Below are positions 24,000 to 38,700 of a stretch of 64,000 nucleotides of DNA, one piece after another. The DNA lies in contig NC_079887.1 of the NCBI RefSeq assembly GCF_029227915.1, positions 28,147,650 to 28,211,649 on the forward strand, in the 5' to 3' direction. This DNA is from Hydractinia symbiolongicarpus (lineage: Eukaryota > Cnidaria > Hydrozoa > Anthoathecata > Hydractiniidae). A program made the position numbers and the translations under genes. Every line of letters starts with the position of its first letter. The first letter of the stretch is position 1. A model generated the notes under the pieces. The model searched no databases. It saw nothing but the letters and a program-made list of their open reading frames with translations, and had not been told where the DNA came from.

Positions 24000-25640
24000 A
24001 TGAGACGCTTAATGAAAGAGGTTTAATCGCCGGCAAACGAAATCCCGCGTTTTCCCGTAAATCCGGGGCTTGGCCCGTATAGTCGAATGTATACAAAGAA
24101 AGTACCCAGGGAGTAAACTCATTTCCCGAACGATTTTTTAAATTCTTTTTTCACCACTAAAACGCATGAGACTTGTAGTTTTCAAAAATGTTTTTATTTT
24201 TGATGAGACGCTTAATGAAAGAGGTTTAATCGCCGGAAAACGAAAACCCGCGATTTCCCGTAAATCCCGGGCTTGGCCCGTATAGTCGAATGTATACAAA
24301 GAAAGTATCCTGTGAGTAAACTCATTTCCAGAACGATTTTTTAAATTATTTTTTCACCACTAAAACGCATCGGACTTGTAGTTTTTAAAAATGTTTTCAT
24401 TTTTGATGAGACCCTGAATAAAAGAAGTTTAATCGCCGGCAAACGAAAACCCGCGATTTCCCCTAAATTCCGGCTTGGCCCGTATAGTCAAAAGTATACA
24501 AAGAAAGTACCCAGGGAGTAAACTCATTTCCCGAACGATTTTTTAAATTATTTTTTCACCACTAAAATGCATAAGACTTGTAGTTGTCAAAAATGTTTTC
24601 ATTTTTGATGAGACGCTGAATAAAAGCAGTTTAATCGCCGGCAAACGAAAACCTGCGATTTCCTTAAATCCCGGACTCGGCCCGTATAGTCAAAAGTATA
24701 CAAAGAAAGTAGCCAGGGAGTAAACTCATTTCCAGAACGATTTTTTAAATTATATTTTCACCACTAAAACGCATGAGACTTGTAGTTTTTAAAAATGTTT
24801 TCATTTTTGATGAGACGCTGAATAAAAGAAGTTTAATCGCCGGCAAACGAAAACCCGCGATTTCCCGTAAATCCCGGCTTGGCCCGTATAGTCAAAAGTA
24901 TACAAAGAAAGTACCCAGGGAGTAATTTCGTTTCCCGAACGATTTTTTAAATTATTTTTTCACCACTAAAACGCATGAGACTTGTAAATTTTAAAAATGT
25001 TTTTATTTTTGATGAGACGCTTAATGAAAGAGGTTTAATCGCCGGCAAACGAAATCCCGCGTTTTCCCGTAAATCCGGGGCTTGGCCCGTATAGTCGAAT
25101 GTATACAAAGAAAGTACCCAGGGAGTAAACTCATTTCCCGAACGATTTTTTAAATTCTTTTTTCACCACTAAAACGCATGAGACTTGTAGTTTTCAAAAA
25201 TGTTTTTATTTTTGATGAGACGCTTAATGAAAGAGGTTTAATCGCCGGAAAACGAAAACCCGCGATTTCCCGTAAATCGCGGGCTTGGCCCGTATAGTCG
25301 AATGTATACAAAGAAAGTATCCTGTGAGTAAACTCATTTCCAGAACGATTTTTTAAATTATTTTTTCACCACTAAAACGCATCGGACTTGTAGTTTTTAA
25401 AAATGTTTTCATTTTTGATGAGACCCTGGATAAAAGAAGTTTAATCGCAGGCAAACGAAAACCCGCGATTTCCCCTAAATTCCGGCTTGGCCCGTATAGT
25501 CAAAAGTATACAAAGAAAGTACCCAGGGAGTAAACTCATTTCCCGAACCATTTTTTAAATTATTTTTTCACCACTAAAATGCATGAGACTTGTAGTTGTC
25601 AAAAATGTTTTCATTTTTGATGAGACGCTGAATAAAAGCA
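24000..25640 (+). repeat. 5-mer higher-order repeat, about 1,012 bp
   Basis: The private variant gcatcggacttgtag recurs with a 1,012-bp offset (cggac at 24371 and 25383), each copy followed by tgagaccctg and ttcccctaaattccgg. The variant positions in the surrounding five monomers agree between copies. Confidence 0.78.
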
Positions 25641-26759
25641 GTTTAATCGCCGGCAAACGAAAACCTGCGATTTCCCTAAATCCCGGACTCGGCCCGTATA
25701 GTCAAAAGTATACAAAGAAAGTACCCAGGGAGTAAACTCATTTCCAGAACGATTTTTTAAATTGTTTTTTCACCACTAAAACGCATAAGACTTGTAGTTT
25801 TTAAAAATGTTTTCATTTTTGATGAGACGCTGAATAAAAGAAGTTTAATCGCCGGCAAACGAAAACCCGCAATTTCCCGTAAATCCCGCGCTTGGCCCGT
25901 ATAGTCAAAAGTATTCAAAGAAAGTACCCAGGGAGTAAACTCATTTCCCGAACGATTTTTTATATTATTTTTTTACCACTAAACGCATGAGACTTGTAGT
26001 TTTCAAAAATATTTTCATATTTGATGGGACGCTGAATAAAAGAAGTTTAATCGCCGGCAAACGAAAATCCGCGATTTCCCGTAAATCCCGGACTCGGCCC
26101 GTATAGTCGAAAGTATACAAAGAAAGTACCCAGGGAGTAAACTCATTTCCCGAACGATTTTTTAAATTATTTTTTCATCACTAAAACGCATGAGACTTGT
26201 AGTTTTCAAAAATATTTTCATTTTTGATGAGACGCTGAATAAAATCGCCGGCAAACGAAAACCCGCGACTTCCCGTAAATCCCGGGCTTGGCCCGTATAG
26301 TCAAAAGTATACAAAGAAAGTACCCAGGGAGTAAACTCATTTCCCAAACGATTTTTTAAATTATTATTTCACCACTAAAACGCATGAGACTTGTAGTTTT
26401 CAAGAATGTTTTCATTTTTGATGAGACGCTGAATAAAAGCAGTTTAATCGCCGGCAAACGAAAACCCGCGATTTCCCGTAAATCCCGGGCTTGGCACGTA
26501 TAGTCGAATGTATACAAGGAAAGTACCCTGAGAGTAAACTCATTTCCAGAACGATTTTTTAAATTATTTTTTCACCACTAAAACGCATAAGACTTGTAGT
26601 TTTTAAAAATATTTTCATTTTTGATGAGACGCTGAATAAAAGAAGTTTAATCGCCGGGAAACGAAAACCCGCGATTTCCCGTAAATCCCGGCTTGGCCCG
26701 TATAGTCAAAAGTATACAAAAAAAGTACCCGGGGAGTAAACTCATTTCCAGAACGATTT

Positions 26760-29400
26760 TTTAAATTATTTTTTCACCACTAAAACGCATGAGACTTGTA
26801 GTTTTCAAGAATGTTTTCATTTTTGATGAGACGCTGAATAAAAGAAGTTTAATCGCCGGCAAACGAAAACCTGCGATTTCCCGCAAATCCTGGACTCGGC
26901 CTGTATAGTCAAAAGTATACAAAGAAAGTACCCAGGGAGTAAAGTCATTTCCCAAACGATTTTTTATATTATTATTTCACCACTAAAACGCATGAGACTT
27001 GTAGTTTTCAAGAATGTTTTCATTTTTGATGAGACGCTGAATAAAAGCAGTTTAATCGCCGGCAAACGAAAACCCGCGATTTCCCGTATATCCCGGGCTT
27101 GGCACGTATAGTCGAATGTATACAAAGAAAGTACCCTGAGAGTAAACTCATTTCAAGAACGATTTTTTAAATTATTTTTTCACCACTAAAACGCATAAGA
27201 CTTGTAGTTTTTAAAAATGTTTTCATTTTTGATGAGACGCTGAATAAAAGAAGTTTAATCGCCGGCAAACGAAAACCTGCGATTTCCCTAAATCCCGGAC
27301 TCGGACCGTATAGTCAAAAGTGTACAAAGAAAGTACCCAGGGAGTAAACTCATTTCCCGAACGATTTTTTAAGGTATTTTTTCACCACTAAAACGCATGA
27401 GAATTTTATTTTTCAAAAATGTTTTCATTTTTGATGAGACGCTGAATAAAAGAAGTTTAATCGCCGGCAAACGAAAACCTGCGATTTCCCGTAAATCATG
27501 GACTCGGCCCGTATAGTCAAAAGTATACAAAGAAAGTACCCAGGGAGTAAAGTCATTTCCCAAACGATTTTTTAAATTATTATTTCACCACTAAAACGCA
27601 TGAGACTTGTAGTTTTTAAAAATGTTTTCATTTTTGATGAGACGCTGAATAAAAGAAGTTTAATCAACAGCAAACGAAAACCTGCGATTTCCCGTAAATG
27701 TTGGACTCGGCCGTATAGTCAAAAGTATACAAAGAAAGTACACAGGGAGTAAACTCATTTCCAGAACGATTTTTTAAATTATTTTTTCACCACTAAAACG
27801 CATAAGACTTGTAGTTTTTAAAAATGTTTTCATTTTTGATGAGACGCTGAATAAAAGAAGTTTAATCGCCGGCAAACGAAAACCCGCGATTTCCCGTAAA
27901 TCCCGGGCTTGGCCCGTATAGTCAAAAGTATACAAAGAAAGTACCCAGGGAGTAAACTCATTTCCCGAACGATTTTTTAAATTATTTTTTCACCACTAAA
28001 ACGCATGAGAATTTTATTTTTCAAAAATGTTTTCATTTTTGATGAGACGCTGAATAAAAGAAGTTTAATCGCCGGCAAACGAAAACCTGCGATTTCCCGT
28101 AAATCCTGGACTCCGCCCGTATAGTTAAAAGTATACAAAGAAAGTACCCAGGGAGTAAACTCATTTCCCAAACGATTTTTTAAATTATTATTTCACCACT
28201 AAAACGCATGAGACTTGTAGTTTTTAAAAATGTTTTCATTTTTGATGAGACGCTGAATAAAAGAAGTTTAATCGCCGGCAAACGAAAACCCGCGATTTCC
28301 CGTAAATCCCGGGCTTGGCCCGTATAGTCAAAAGTATACAAAGAAAGTACCCAGGGAGTAAACTCATTTCCCGAACGATTTTTTATATTATTTTTTTACC
28401 ACTAAACGCATGAGACTTGTAGTTTTTAAAAATGTTTTCATTTTTGATGAGACGCTGTATAAAAGAAGTTTAATCGCCGGCAAAGGAGAATCCGAGATTT
28501 CCCGTAAATCCCGGACTCAGCCCGTATATTCAAAAGTATACAAAGAAAGTACCCAGGAAGTAAACTCATTTCCCGAACGATTTTTTAAATTATTTTTTCA
28601 CCACTAAAGCCCATGAGACTTGTAGTTTTCAAAAATGTTTTCATTTTTGATTAGACGCTGAATAAAAGAAGTTTAATCGCCGGCAAACGAAAACCTGCGA
28701 TTTCCCGCAAATCCTGGACTCGGCCCGTATAGTCAAAAGTATACAAAGAAAGTACCTAGGGAGTAAACTCATTTCCCAAACGATTTTTTAAATTATTATT
28801 TCACCACTAAAACGCATGAGACTTGTAGTTTTCAAGAATGTTTTCATTTTTGATAAGACGCTGAATAAAAGCAGTTTAATCGCCGGCAAACGAAAACCCG
28901 CGATTTCCCGTAAATCCCGGGCTTGGCACGTATAGTCGAATGTATACAAAGAAAGTACCCTGAGAGTAAACTCATTTCCAGAACGATTTTTTAAATTATT
29001 TTTTCACCACTAAAACGCATAAGATTTGTAGTTTTTAAAAATGTTTTCATTTTGGATGAGACGCTGAATAAAAGAAGTTTAATCGCCGGCAAACGAAAAC
29101 CTGCGATTTCCCTAAATCCCGGACTCAGCCCGTATAGTCAAAAGTATACAAAGAAAGTACCCAGGGAGTAAACTCATTTCCCGGACGATTTTTTAAATTA
29201 TTTTTTCACCACTAAAACGCATGAGAATTTTATTTTTCGAAAATGTTTTCATTTTTGATGAGACGCCGAATAAAAGAAGTTTAATCGCCGGCAAACGAAA
29301 ACCTGCGATTTCCCGTAAATCCTGGACTCGGCCCGTATAGTCAAAAGTATACAAAGAAAGTACCCAGAGAGTAAACTCATTTCCCAAACGATTTTTTAAA
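26760..29400 (+). repeat. 3-mer higher-order repeat, about 608 bp, with gagaattttattttt monomers
   Basis: Corresponding monomers start near 26761, 27369, 27977 and 29193, spaced 608, 608 and 1,216 bp. The variant catgagaattttatttttc is found only in the copies near 27409, 28011 and 29223, marking local spread of one mutated monomer. Confidence 0.75.
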
Positions 29401-29769
29401 TTATTATTTCACCACTAAAACGCATGAGACTTGTAGTTTTCAAAAATGTTTTCATTTTTGATGAGACGCTGAAGAAAAGAAGTTTCATCGCCGGCAAACG
29501 AAAACCCGCGATTTCCCGTAAATCCCGGCTTGGCCCGTATAGTCAAAAGTATACAAAGAAAGTACCCAGGGAGTAAACTCCTTTCCAGAACGATTTTATA
29601 AATTATTTTTTCACCACTAAAACGCATAAGACTTGTAGTTTTTAAAAATGTTTTCATTTTTGATGAGACGCTGAATAAAAGAAGTTTAATCGCCGGCAAA
29701 CGAAAACCCGCGATTTCCCGTAAATCCCGCGCTTGGCCCGAATAGTCAAAAGTATACAAAGAAAGTACC

Positions 29770-32700
29770 CAGGGAGTAAACTCATTTCCCGAACGATTTT
29801 TTATATTATTTTTTTACCACTAAACGCATGAGACTTGTAGTTTTCAAAAATATTTTCATATTTGATGGGACGCTGAATAAAAGAAGTTTAATCGCCGGCA
29901 AACAAAAATCCGCGATTTCCCGTAAATCCCGGACTCGGCCCGTATAGTCAAAAGTATACAAAGAAAGTACCCAGGGAGTAAACTCATTTCCCGAACAATT
30001 TTTTAAATTAATTTTTCACCACTAAAACGTATAAGACTTGTAGTTTTTAAAAATGTTTTCATTTTTGATGAGACGTTGAATAAAAGAAGTTTAATCGCCG
30101 GCAAACAAAAATCCGCTATTTCCTGTAAATCCCGGACTCGGCCCGTATAGTCAAAAGTATACAAAGAAAGTATCCTGTGAGTAAACACATTTCCAGAACG
30201 ATTTTTTAAATTATTTTTTCACCACTAAAACGCATCAGACTTGTAGTTTTCAAAAATGTTTTCATTTTTGATGAGACGCTGAATAAAAGCAGTTTAATCG
30301 CCGGTAAACGAAAACCCGCGATTTCCCGTAAATTCCGGCTTGGCGCGTATAGTCAAAAGTATACAAAGAAAGTACCCAGGGAGTAAACTCATTTCCCGAA
30401 CGATTTTTTAAATTATTTTTTCACCACTAAAGCGCATGAGACTTGTAGTTTTCAAAAATGTTTTCATTTTTGATGGGACGCTGAATAAAAGAAGTTTAAT
30501 TACCGGCAAACGAAAATCCGCGATTTCCCGTAAATCCCAGACTCGGCCCGTATAGTCAAAAGTATACAAAGAAAGTACCCAGGGAGTAAACTCATTTCCC
30601 GAACGATTTTTTAAATTATTTTTTCACCACTAAAACGCATGAGACTTGCAGTTTTCAAAAAATTTTTCATTTTTGATGAGACGCTTAATGAAAGAGGTTT
30701 AATCGCCGGCAAATGAAATCCCGCGTTTTCCCGTAAATCCGGGGCTTGGCCCGTATAGTCAAAAGTATACAAAGAAAGTACCCAGGGAGTAAACTCATTT
30801 CCAGAACGATTTTTTAAATTATATTTTCACCACTAAAACGCATGAGACTTGTAGTTTTTAAAAATGTTTTCATTTTTGATGAGACGCTGAAGAAAAGAAG
30901 TTTAATCGCCGGCAAACGAAAACCCGCGATTTCCCGTAAATCCCGGCTTGGCCCGTATAGTCAAAAGTATACAAAGAAAGTACCCAGGGAGTAAACTCAT
31001 TTCCCGAACGATTTTTTATATTATTTTTTTACCACTAAACGCATGAGACTTGTAGTTTTCAAAAATATTTTCATATTTGATGGGACGCTGAATAAAAGAA
31101 GTTTAATCGCCGGCAAACGAAAATCCGCGATTTCCCGTAAATCCCGGACTCGGCCCGTATAGTCAAAAGTATACAAAGAAAGTACCCAGGGAGTAAACTC
31201 ATTTCCCGAACGATTTTTTAAATTATTTTTTCACCACTAAAACGCATAAGACTTGTAGTTTTTAAAAATGTTTTCATTTTTGATGAGACGCTTAATGAAA
31301 GAGGTTTAATCGCCGGCAAATGAAATCCCGCGTTTTCCCGTAAATCCGGGGCTTGGCTCGTATAGTCAAAAGTATACAAAGAAAGTACCCAGGGAGTAAA
31401 CTCATTTCCAGAACGATTTTGTAAAATATATTTTCACCACTAAAACGCATGAGACTTGTAGTTTTTAAAAATGTTTTCATTTTTGATGAGACGTTGAATA
31501 AAAGAAGTTTAATCGCCGGCAAACGAAAACCCGCGATTTCCTGTAAATCCCGGCTTGGCCCGTATAGTCAAAAGTATACAAAGAAAGTACCCAGGGAGTA
31601 AACTCATTTCCCGAACGATTTTTTAAATTATTTTTTCACCACTAAAACGCATGAGATTTGTAGTTTTCAAAAATGATTTCATTTTTCATGAGACGCTGAA
31701 TAAAAGCAGTTTAATCGCCGGCAAACGAAAACCTGCGATTTCCCTAAATCCCGGACTCGGCCCGTATAGTCAAAAGTATACAAAGAAAGTACCCAGGGAG
31801 TAAACTCCTTTCCAGAACGATTTTTTAAATTATTTTTTCACCACTAAAACGCATGAGACTTGTAGTTTTTAAAAATGTTTTCATTTTTGATTAGACGCTG
31901 AATAAAAGAAGTTTAATCGCCGGCAAACGAAAACCCGCGATTTCCCGTAAATCCCGGGCTTGGCACGTATAGTCAAAAGTATACAAAGAAAGTACCCAGG
32001 GAGTAAACTCATTTCTTGAACGATTTTTTAAATTATTTTTTCACCACTAAAGCCCATGAGACTTGTAGTTTTTAAAAAGGTTTTCATTTTTGATGAGACG
32101 TTGAATAAAACAAGTTTAATCGCCGGCAAACGAAAATCCGCGATTTCCTGTAAATCCCGGACTCGGCCCGTATAGTCAAAAGTATACAAAGAAAGTATCC
32201 TGTGAGTAAACACATTTCCAGAACGATTTTTTAAATTATTTTTTCACCACTAAAACGCATCAGACTTGTAGTTTTTAAAAATGTTTTCATTTTTGATGAG
32301 ACGCTGAATAAAAGAAGTTTAATCGCCGGCAAACGAAAACCCGCGATTTCCCGTAAATCCCGGCTTGGCCCGTATAGTCAAAAGTATACAAAGAAAGTAC
32401 CCAGGGAGTAAACTCATTTCCCGAACGATTTTTTAAATTATTTTTTCACCACTAAAACGCATGAGACTTGTAGTTTTCAAAAATGTTTTCATTTTTGATG
32501 AGACGCTGAATAAAAGCAGTTTAATCGCCGGCAAACGAAAACCCGCGATTTCCCGTAAATTCCGGCTTGGCGCGTATAGTCAAAAGTATACAAAGAAAGT
32601 ACCCAGGGAGTAAACTCATTTCCCGAACGATTTTTTAAATTATTTTTTCACCACTAAAACGTATGAGACTTGTAGTTTTCAAAAATGTTTTCATTTTTGA

Positions 32701-35700
32701 TGGGACGCTGAATAAAAGAAGTTTAATTGCAGGCAAACGAAAATCCGCGATTTCCCGTAAATCCCAGACTCAGCCCGTATAGTCAAAAGTATACAAAGAA
32801 AGTACCCAGGGAGTAAACTCATTTCCCGAACGATTTTTTAAATTATTTTTTCACCACTAAAACGCATGAGACTTGTAGTTTTCAAAAATGTTTTCATTTT
32901 TGATGAGACGCTTAATGAAAGAGGTTTAATCGCCGGCAAATGAAATCCCGCGTTTTCCCGTAAATCCGGGGCTTGGCCCGTATAGTCAAAAGTATACAAA
33001 GAAAGTACCCAGGGAGTAAACTCATTTCCAGAACGATTTTTTAAATTATATTTTCACCACTAAAACGCATAAGACTTGTAGTTTTTAAAAATGTTTTCAT
33101 TTTTGATGAGACGCTGAAGAAAAGAAGTTTAATCGCCGGCAAACGAAAACCCGCGATTTCCCGTAAATCCCGGCTTGGCCCGTATAGTCAAAAGTATACA
33201 AAGAAAGTACCCAGGGAGTAAACTCATTTCCCGAACGATTTTTTAAATTATATTTTCACCACTAAAACGCATGAGACTTGTAGTTTTCAAAAATATTTTC
33301 ATATTTGATGGGACGCTGAAGAAAAGAAGTTTAATCGCCGGCAAACGAAAACCCGCGATTTCCCGTAAATCCCGGCTTGGCCCGTATAGTCAAAAGTATA
33401 CAAAGAAAGTACCCAGGGAGTAAACTCATTTCCCGAACGATTTTTTATATTATTTTTTTACCACTAAACGCATGAGACTTGTAGTTTTCAAAAATATTTT
33501 CATATTTGATGGGACGCTGAATAAAAGAAGTTTAATCGCCGGCAAACGAAAATCCGCGATTTCCCGTAAATCCCGGACTCGGCCCGTATAGTCAAAAGTA
33601 TACAAAGAAAGTACCCAGGGAGTAAACTCATTTCCCGAACGATTTTTTAAATTATTTTTTCACCACTAAAACGCATAAGACTTGTAGTTTTTAAAAATGT
33701 TTTCATTTTTGATGAGACGCTTAATGAAAGAGGTTTAATCGCCGGCAAATGAAATCCCGCGTTTTCCCGTAAATCCGGGGCTTGGCTCGTATAGTCAAAA
33801 GTATACAAAGAAAGTACCCAGGGAGTAAACTCATTTCCAGAACGATTTTGTAAAATATATTTTCACCACTAAAACGCATGAGACTTGTAGTTTTTAAAAA
33901 TGTTTTCATTTTTGATGAGACGTTGAATAAAAGAAGTTTAATCGCCGGCAAACGAAAACCCGCGATTTCCTGTAAATCCCGGCTTGGCCCGTATAGTCAA
34001 AAGTATACAAAGAAAGTACCCAGGGAGTAAACTCATTTCCCGAACGATTTTTTAAATTATTTTTTCACCACTAAAACGCATGAGATTTGTAGTTTTCAAA
34101 AATGATTTCATTTTTCATGAGACGCTGAATAAAAGCAGTTTAATCGCCGGCAAACGAAAACCTGCGATTTCCCTAAATCCCGGACTCGGCCCGTATAGTC
34201 AAAAGTATACAAAGAAAGTACCCAGGGAGTAAACTCCTTTCCAGAACGATTTTTTAAATTATTTTTTCACCACTAAAACGCATGAGACTTGTAGTTTTTA
34301 AAAATGTTTTCATTTTTGATTAGACGCTGAATAAAAGAAGTTTAATCGCCGGCAAACGAAAACCCGCGATTTCCCGTAAATCCCGGGCTTGGCACGTATA
34401 GCCAAAAGTATACAAAGAAAGTACCCAGGGAGTAAACTCATTTCTTGAACGATTTTTTAAATTATTTTTTCACCACTAAAGCCCATGAGACTTGTAGTTT
34501 TTAAAAAGGTTTTCATTTTTGATGAGACGTTGAATAAAACAAGTTTAATTGCAGGCAAACGAAAATCCGCGATTTCCCGTAAATCCCAGACTCAGCCCGT
34601 ATAGTCAAAAGTATACAAAGAAAGTACCCAGGGAGTAAACTCATTTCCCGAACGATTTTTTAAATTATTTTTTCACCACTAAAACGCATGAGACTTGTAG
34701 TTTTCAAAAATGTTTTCATTTTTGATGAGACGCTTAATGAAAGAGGTTTAATCGCCGGCAAATGAAATCCCGCGTTTTCCCGTAAATCCGGGGCTTGGCC
34801 CGTATAGTCAAAAGTATACAAAGAAAGTACCCAGGGAGTAAACTCATTTCCAGAACGATTTTTTAAATTATATTTTCACCACTAAAACGCATAAGACTTG
34901 TAGTTTTTAAAAATGTTTTCATTTTTGATGAGACGCTGAAGAAAAGAAGTTTAATCGCCGGCAAACGAAAACCCGCGATTTCCCGTAAATCCCGGCTTGG
35001 CCCGTATAGTCAAAAGTATACAAAGAAAGTACCCAGGGAGTAAACTCATTTCCCGAACGATTTTTTATATTATTTTTTTACCACTAAACGCATGAGACTT
35101 GTAGTTTTCAAAAATATTTTCATATTTGATGGGACGCTGAATAAAAGAAGTTTAATCGCCGGCAAACGAAAATCCGCGATTTCCCGTAAATCCCGGACTC
35201 CGCCCGTATAGTCAAAAGTATACAAAGAAAGTACCCAGGGAGTAAACTCCTTTCCAGAACGATTTTTTAAATTATTTTTTCACCACTAAAACGCATAAGA
35301 CTTGTAGTTTTTAAAAATGTTTTCATTTTTGATGAGACGCTGAATAAAAGAAGTTTAATCGCCGGCAAACGAAAACCCGCGATTTCCCGTAAATCCCGGC
35401 TTGGCACGTATAGTCAAAAGTATACAAAGAAAGTACCCAGGGAGTAAACTCATTTCTTGAACGATTTTTTAAATTATTTTTTCACCACTAAAGCCCATGA
35501 GACTTGTAGTTTTTAAAAAGGTTTTCATTTTTGATGAGACGTTGAATAAAACAAGTTTAATCGCCGGCAAACGAAAATCCGCGATTTCCTGTAAATCCCG
35601 GACTCGGCCCGTATAGTCAAAAGTATACAAAGAAAGTATCCTGTGAGTAAACACATTTCCAGAACGATTTTTTAAATTATTTTTTCACCACTAAAACGCA

Positions 35701-38700
35701 TCAGACTTGTAGTTTTTAAAAATGTTTTCATTTTTGATGAGACGCTGAATAAAAGAAGTTTAATCGCCGGCAAACGAAAACCCGCGATTTTCCGTAAATC
35801 CCGGCTTGGCCCGTATAGTCAAAAGTATACAAAGACAGTACCCAGGGAGTAAACTCATTTCCCGAACGATTTTTTAAATTATTTTTTCACCACTAAAACG
35901 CATGAGACTTGTAGTTTTCAAAAATTTTTTCATTTTTGATGAGACGCTGAATAAAAGCAGTTTAATCGCCGGCAAACGAAAACCCGCGATTGCCCGTAAA
36001 TTCCGGCTTGGCGCGTATAGTCAAAAGTATACAAAGAAAGTACCCAGGGAGTAAACTCATTTCCCGAACGATTTTTTAAATTATTTTTTCACCACTAAAA
36101 CGCATGAGACTTGTAGTTTTCAAAAATGTTTTCATTTTTGATGAGACGCTTAATGAAAGAGGTTTAATCGCCGGCAAATGAAATCCCGCGTTTTCCCGTA
36201 AATCCGGGGCTTGGCCCGTATAGTCAAAAGTATACAAAGAAAGTACCCAGGGAATAAACTCATTTCCAGAACGATTTTTTAAATTATATTTTCACCACTA
36301 AAACGCATAAGACTTGTAGTTTTTAAAAATGTTTTCATTTTTGATGAGACGCTGAAGAAAAGAAGTTTAATCGCCGGCAAACGAAAACCCGCGATTTCCC
36401 GTAAATCCCGGCTTGGCCCGTATAGTCAAAAGTATACAAAGAAAGTACCCAGGGAGTAAACTCATTTCCCGAACGATTTTTTATATTATTTTTTTACCAC
36501 TAAACGCATGAGACTTGTAGTTTTCAAAAATATTTTCATATTTGATGGGACGCTGAATAAAAGAAGTTTAATCGCCGGCAAACGAAAATCCGCGATTTCC
36601 CGTAAATCCCGGACTCCGCCCGTATAGTCAAAAGTATACAAAGAAAGTACCCAGGGAGTAAACTCCTTTCCAGAACGATTTTTTAAATTATTTTTTCACC
36701 ACTAAAACGCATAAGACTTGTAGTTTTTAAAAATGTTTTCATTTTTGATGAGACGCTGAATAAAAGAAGTTTAATCGCCGGCAAACGAAAACCCGCGATT
36801 TCCCGTAAATCCCGGGCTTGGCACATATAGTCAAAAGTATACAAAGAAAGTACCCAGGGAGTAAACTCATTTCTTGAACGATTTTTTAAATTATTTTTTC
36901 ACCACTAAAGCCCATGAGACTTGTAGTTTTTAAAAAGGTTTTCATTTTTGATGAGACGTTGAATAAAACAAGTTTAATCGCCGGCAAACGAAAATCCGCG
37001 ATTTCCTGTAAATCCCGGACTCGGCCCGTATAGTCAAAAGTATACAAAGAAAGTATCCTGTGAGTAAACACATTTCCAGAACGATTTTTTAAATTATTTT
37101 TTCACCACTAAAACGCATCAGACTTGTAGTTTTTAAAAATGTTTTCATTTTTGATGAGACGCTGAATAAAAGAAGTTTAATCGCCGGCAAACGAAAACCC
37201 GCGATTTTCCGTAAATCCCGGCTTGGCCCGTATAGTCAAAAGTATACAAAGACAGTACCCAGGGAGTAAACTCATTTCCCGAACGATTTTTTAAATTATT
37301 TTTTCACCACTAAAACGCATGAGACTTGTAGTTTTCAAAAAATTTTTCATTTTTGATGAGACGCTGAATAAAAGCAGTTTAATCGCCGGCAAACGAAAAC
37401 CCGCGATTGCCCGTAAATTCCGGCTTGGCGCGTATAGTCAAAAGTATACAAAGAAAGTACCCAGGGAGTAAACTCATTTCCCGAACGATTTTTTAAATTA
37501 TTTTTTCACCACTAAAACGCATGAGACTTGTAGTTTTCAAAAATGTTTTCAATTTTGATGAGACGCTTAATGAAAGAGGTTTAATCGCCGGCAAATGAAA
37601 TCCCGCGTTTTCCCGTAAATCCGGGGCTTGGCCCGTATAGTCAAAAGTATACAAAGAAAGTACCCAGGGAGTAAACTCATTTCCCGAACGATTTTTTATA
37701 TTATTTTTTTACCACTAAACGCATGAGACTTGTAGTTTTCAAAAATATTTTCATATTTGATGGGACGCTGAATAAAAGAAGTTTAATCGCCGGCAAACGA
37801 AAATCCGCGATTTCCCGTAAATCCCGGACTCGGCCCGTATAGTCAAAAGTATACAAAGAAAGTAGCCAGGGAGTAAACTCATTTCCCGAACGATTTTTTA
37901 AATTATTTTTTCACCACTAAAACGCATAAGACTTGTAGTTTTTAAAAATGTTTTCATTTTTGATGAGACGCTTAATGAAAGAGGTTTAATCGCCGGCAAA
38001 TGAAATCCTGCGTTTTCCCGTAAATCCGGGGCTTCGCTCGTATAGTCAAAAGTATACAAAGAAAGTACCCAGGGAGTAAACTCATTTCCAGAACGATTTT
38101 GTAAAATATATTTTCACCACTAAAACGCATGAGACTTGTAGTTTTTAAAAATGTTTTCATTTTTGATGAGACGCTGAATAAAAGAAGTTTAATCGCCGGC
38201 AAACGAAAACCCGCGATTTCCCGTAAATCCCGGCTTGGCCCGTATAGTCAAAAGTATACAAAGAAAGTACCCAGGGAGTAAACTCATTTCCCGAACGATT
38301 TTTTAAATTATTTTTTCACCAATAAAACGCATGAGATTTGTAGTTTTCAAAAATGTTTTAATTTTTCATGAGACGCTGAATAAAAGCAGTTTAATCGCCG
38401 GCAAACGAAAACCTGTGATTTCCCTAAATCCCGGACTCGGCCCGTATAGTCAAAAGTATACAAAGAAAGTACCCAGGGAGTAAACTCCTTTCCAGAACGA
38501 TTTTTTAAATTATTTTTTCACCACTAAAACGCATAAGACTTGTAGTTTTTAAAAATGTTTTCATTTTTGATGAGACGCTGAATAAAAGAAGTTTAATCGC
38601 CGGCAAACGAAAACCCGCGATTTCCCGTAAATCCCGGGCTTGGCACGTATAGTCAAAAGTATACAAAGAAAGTACCCAGGGAGTAAACTCATTTCTTGAA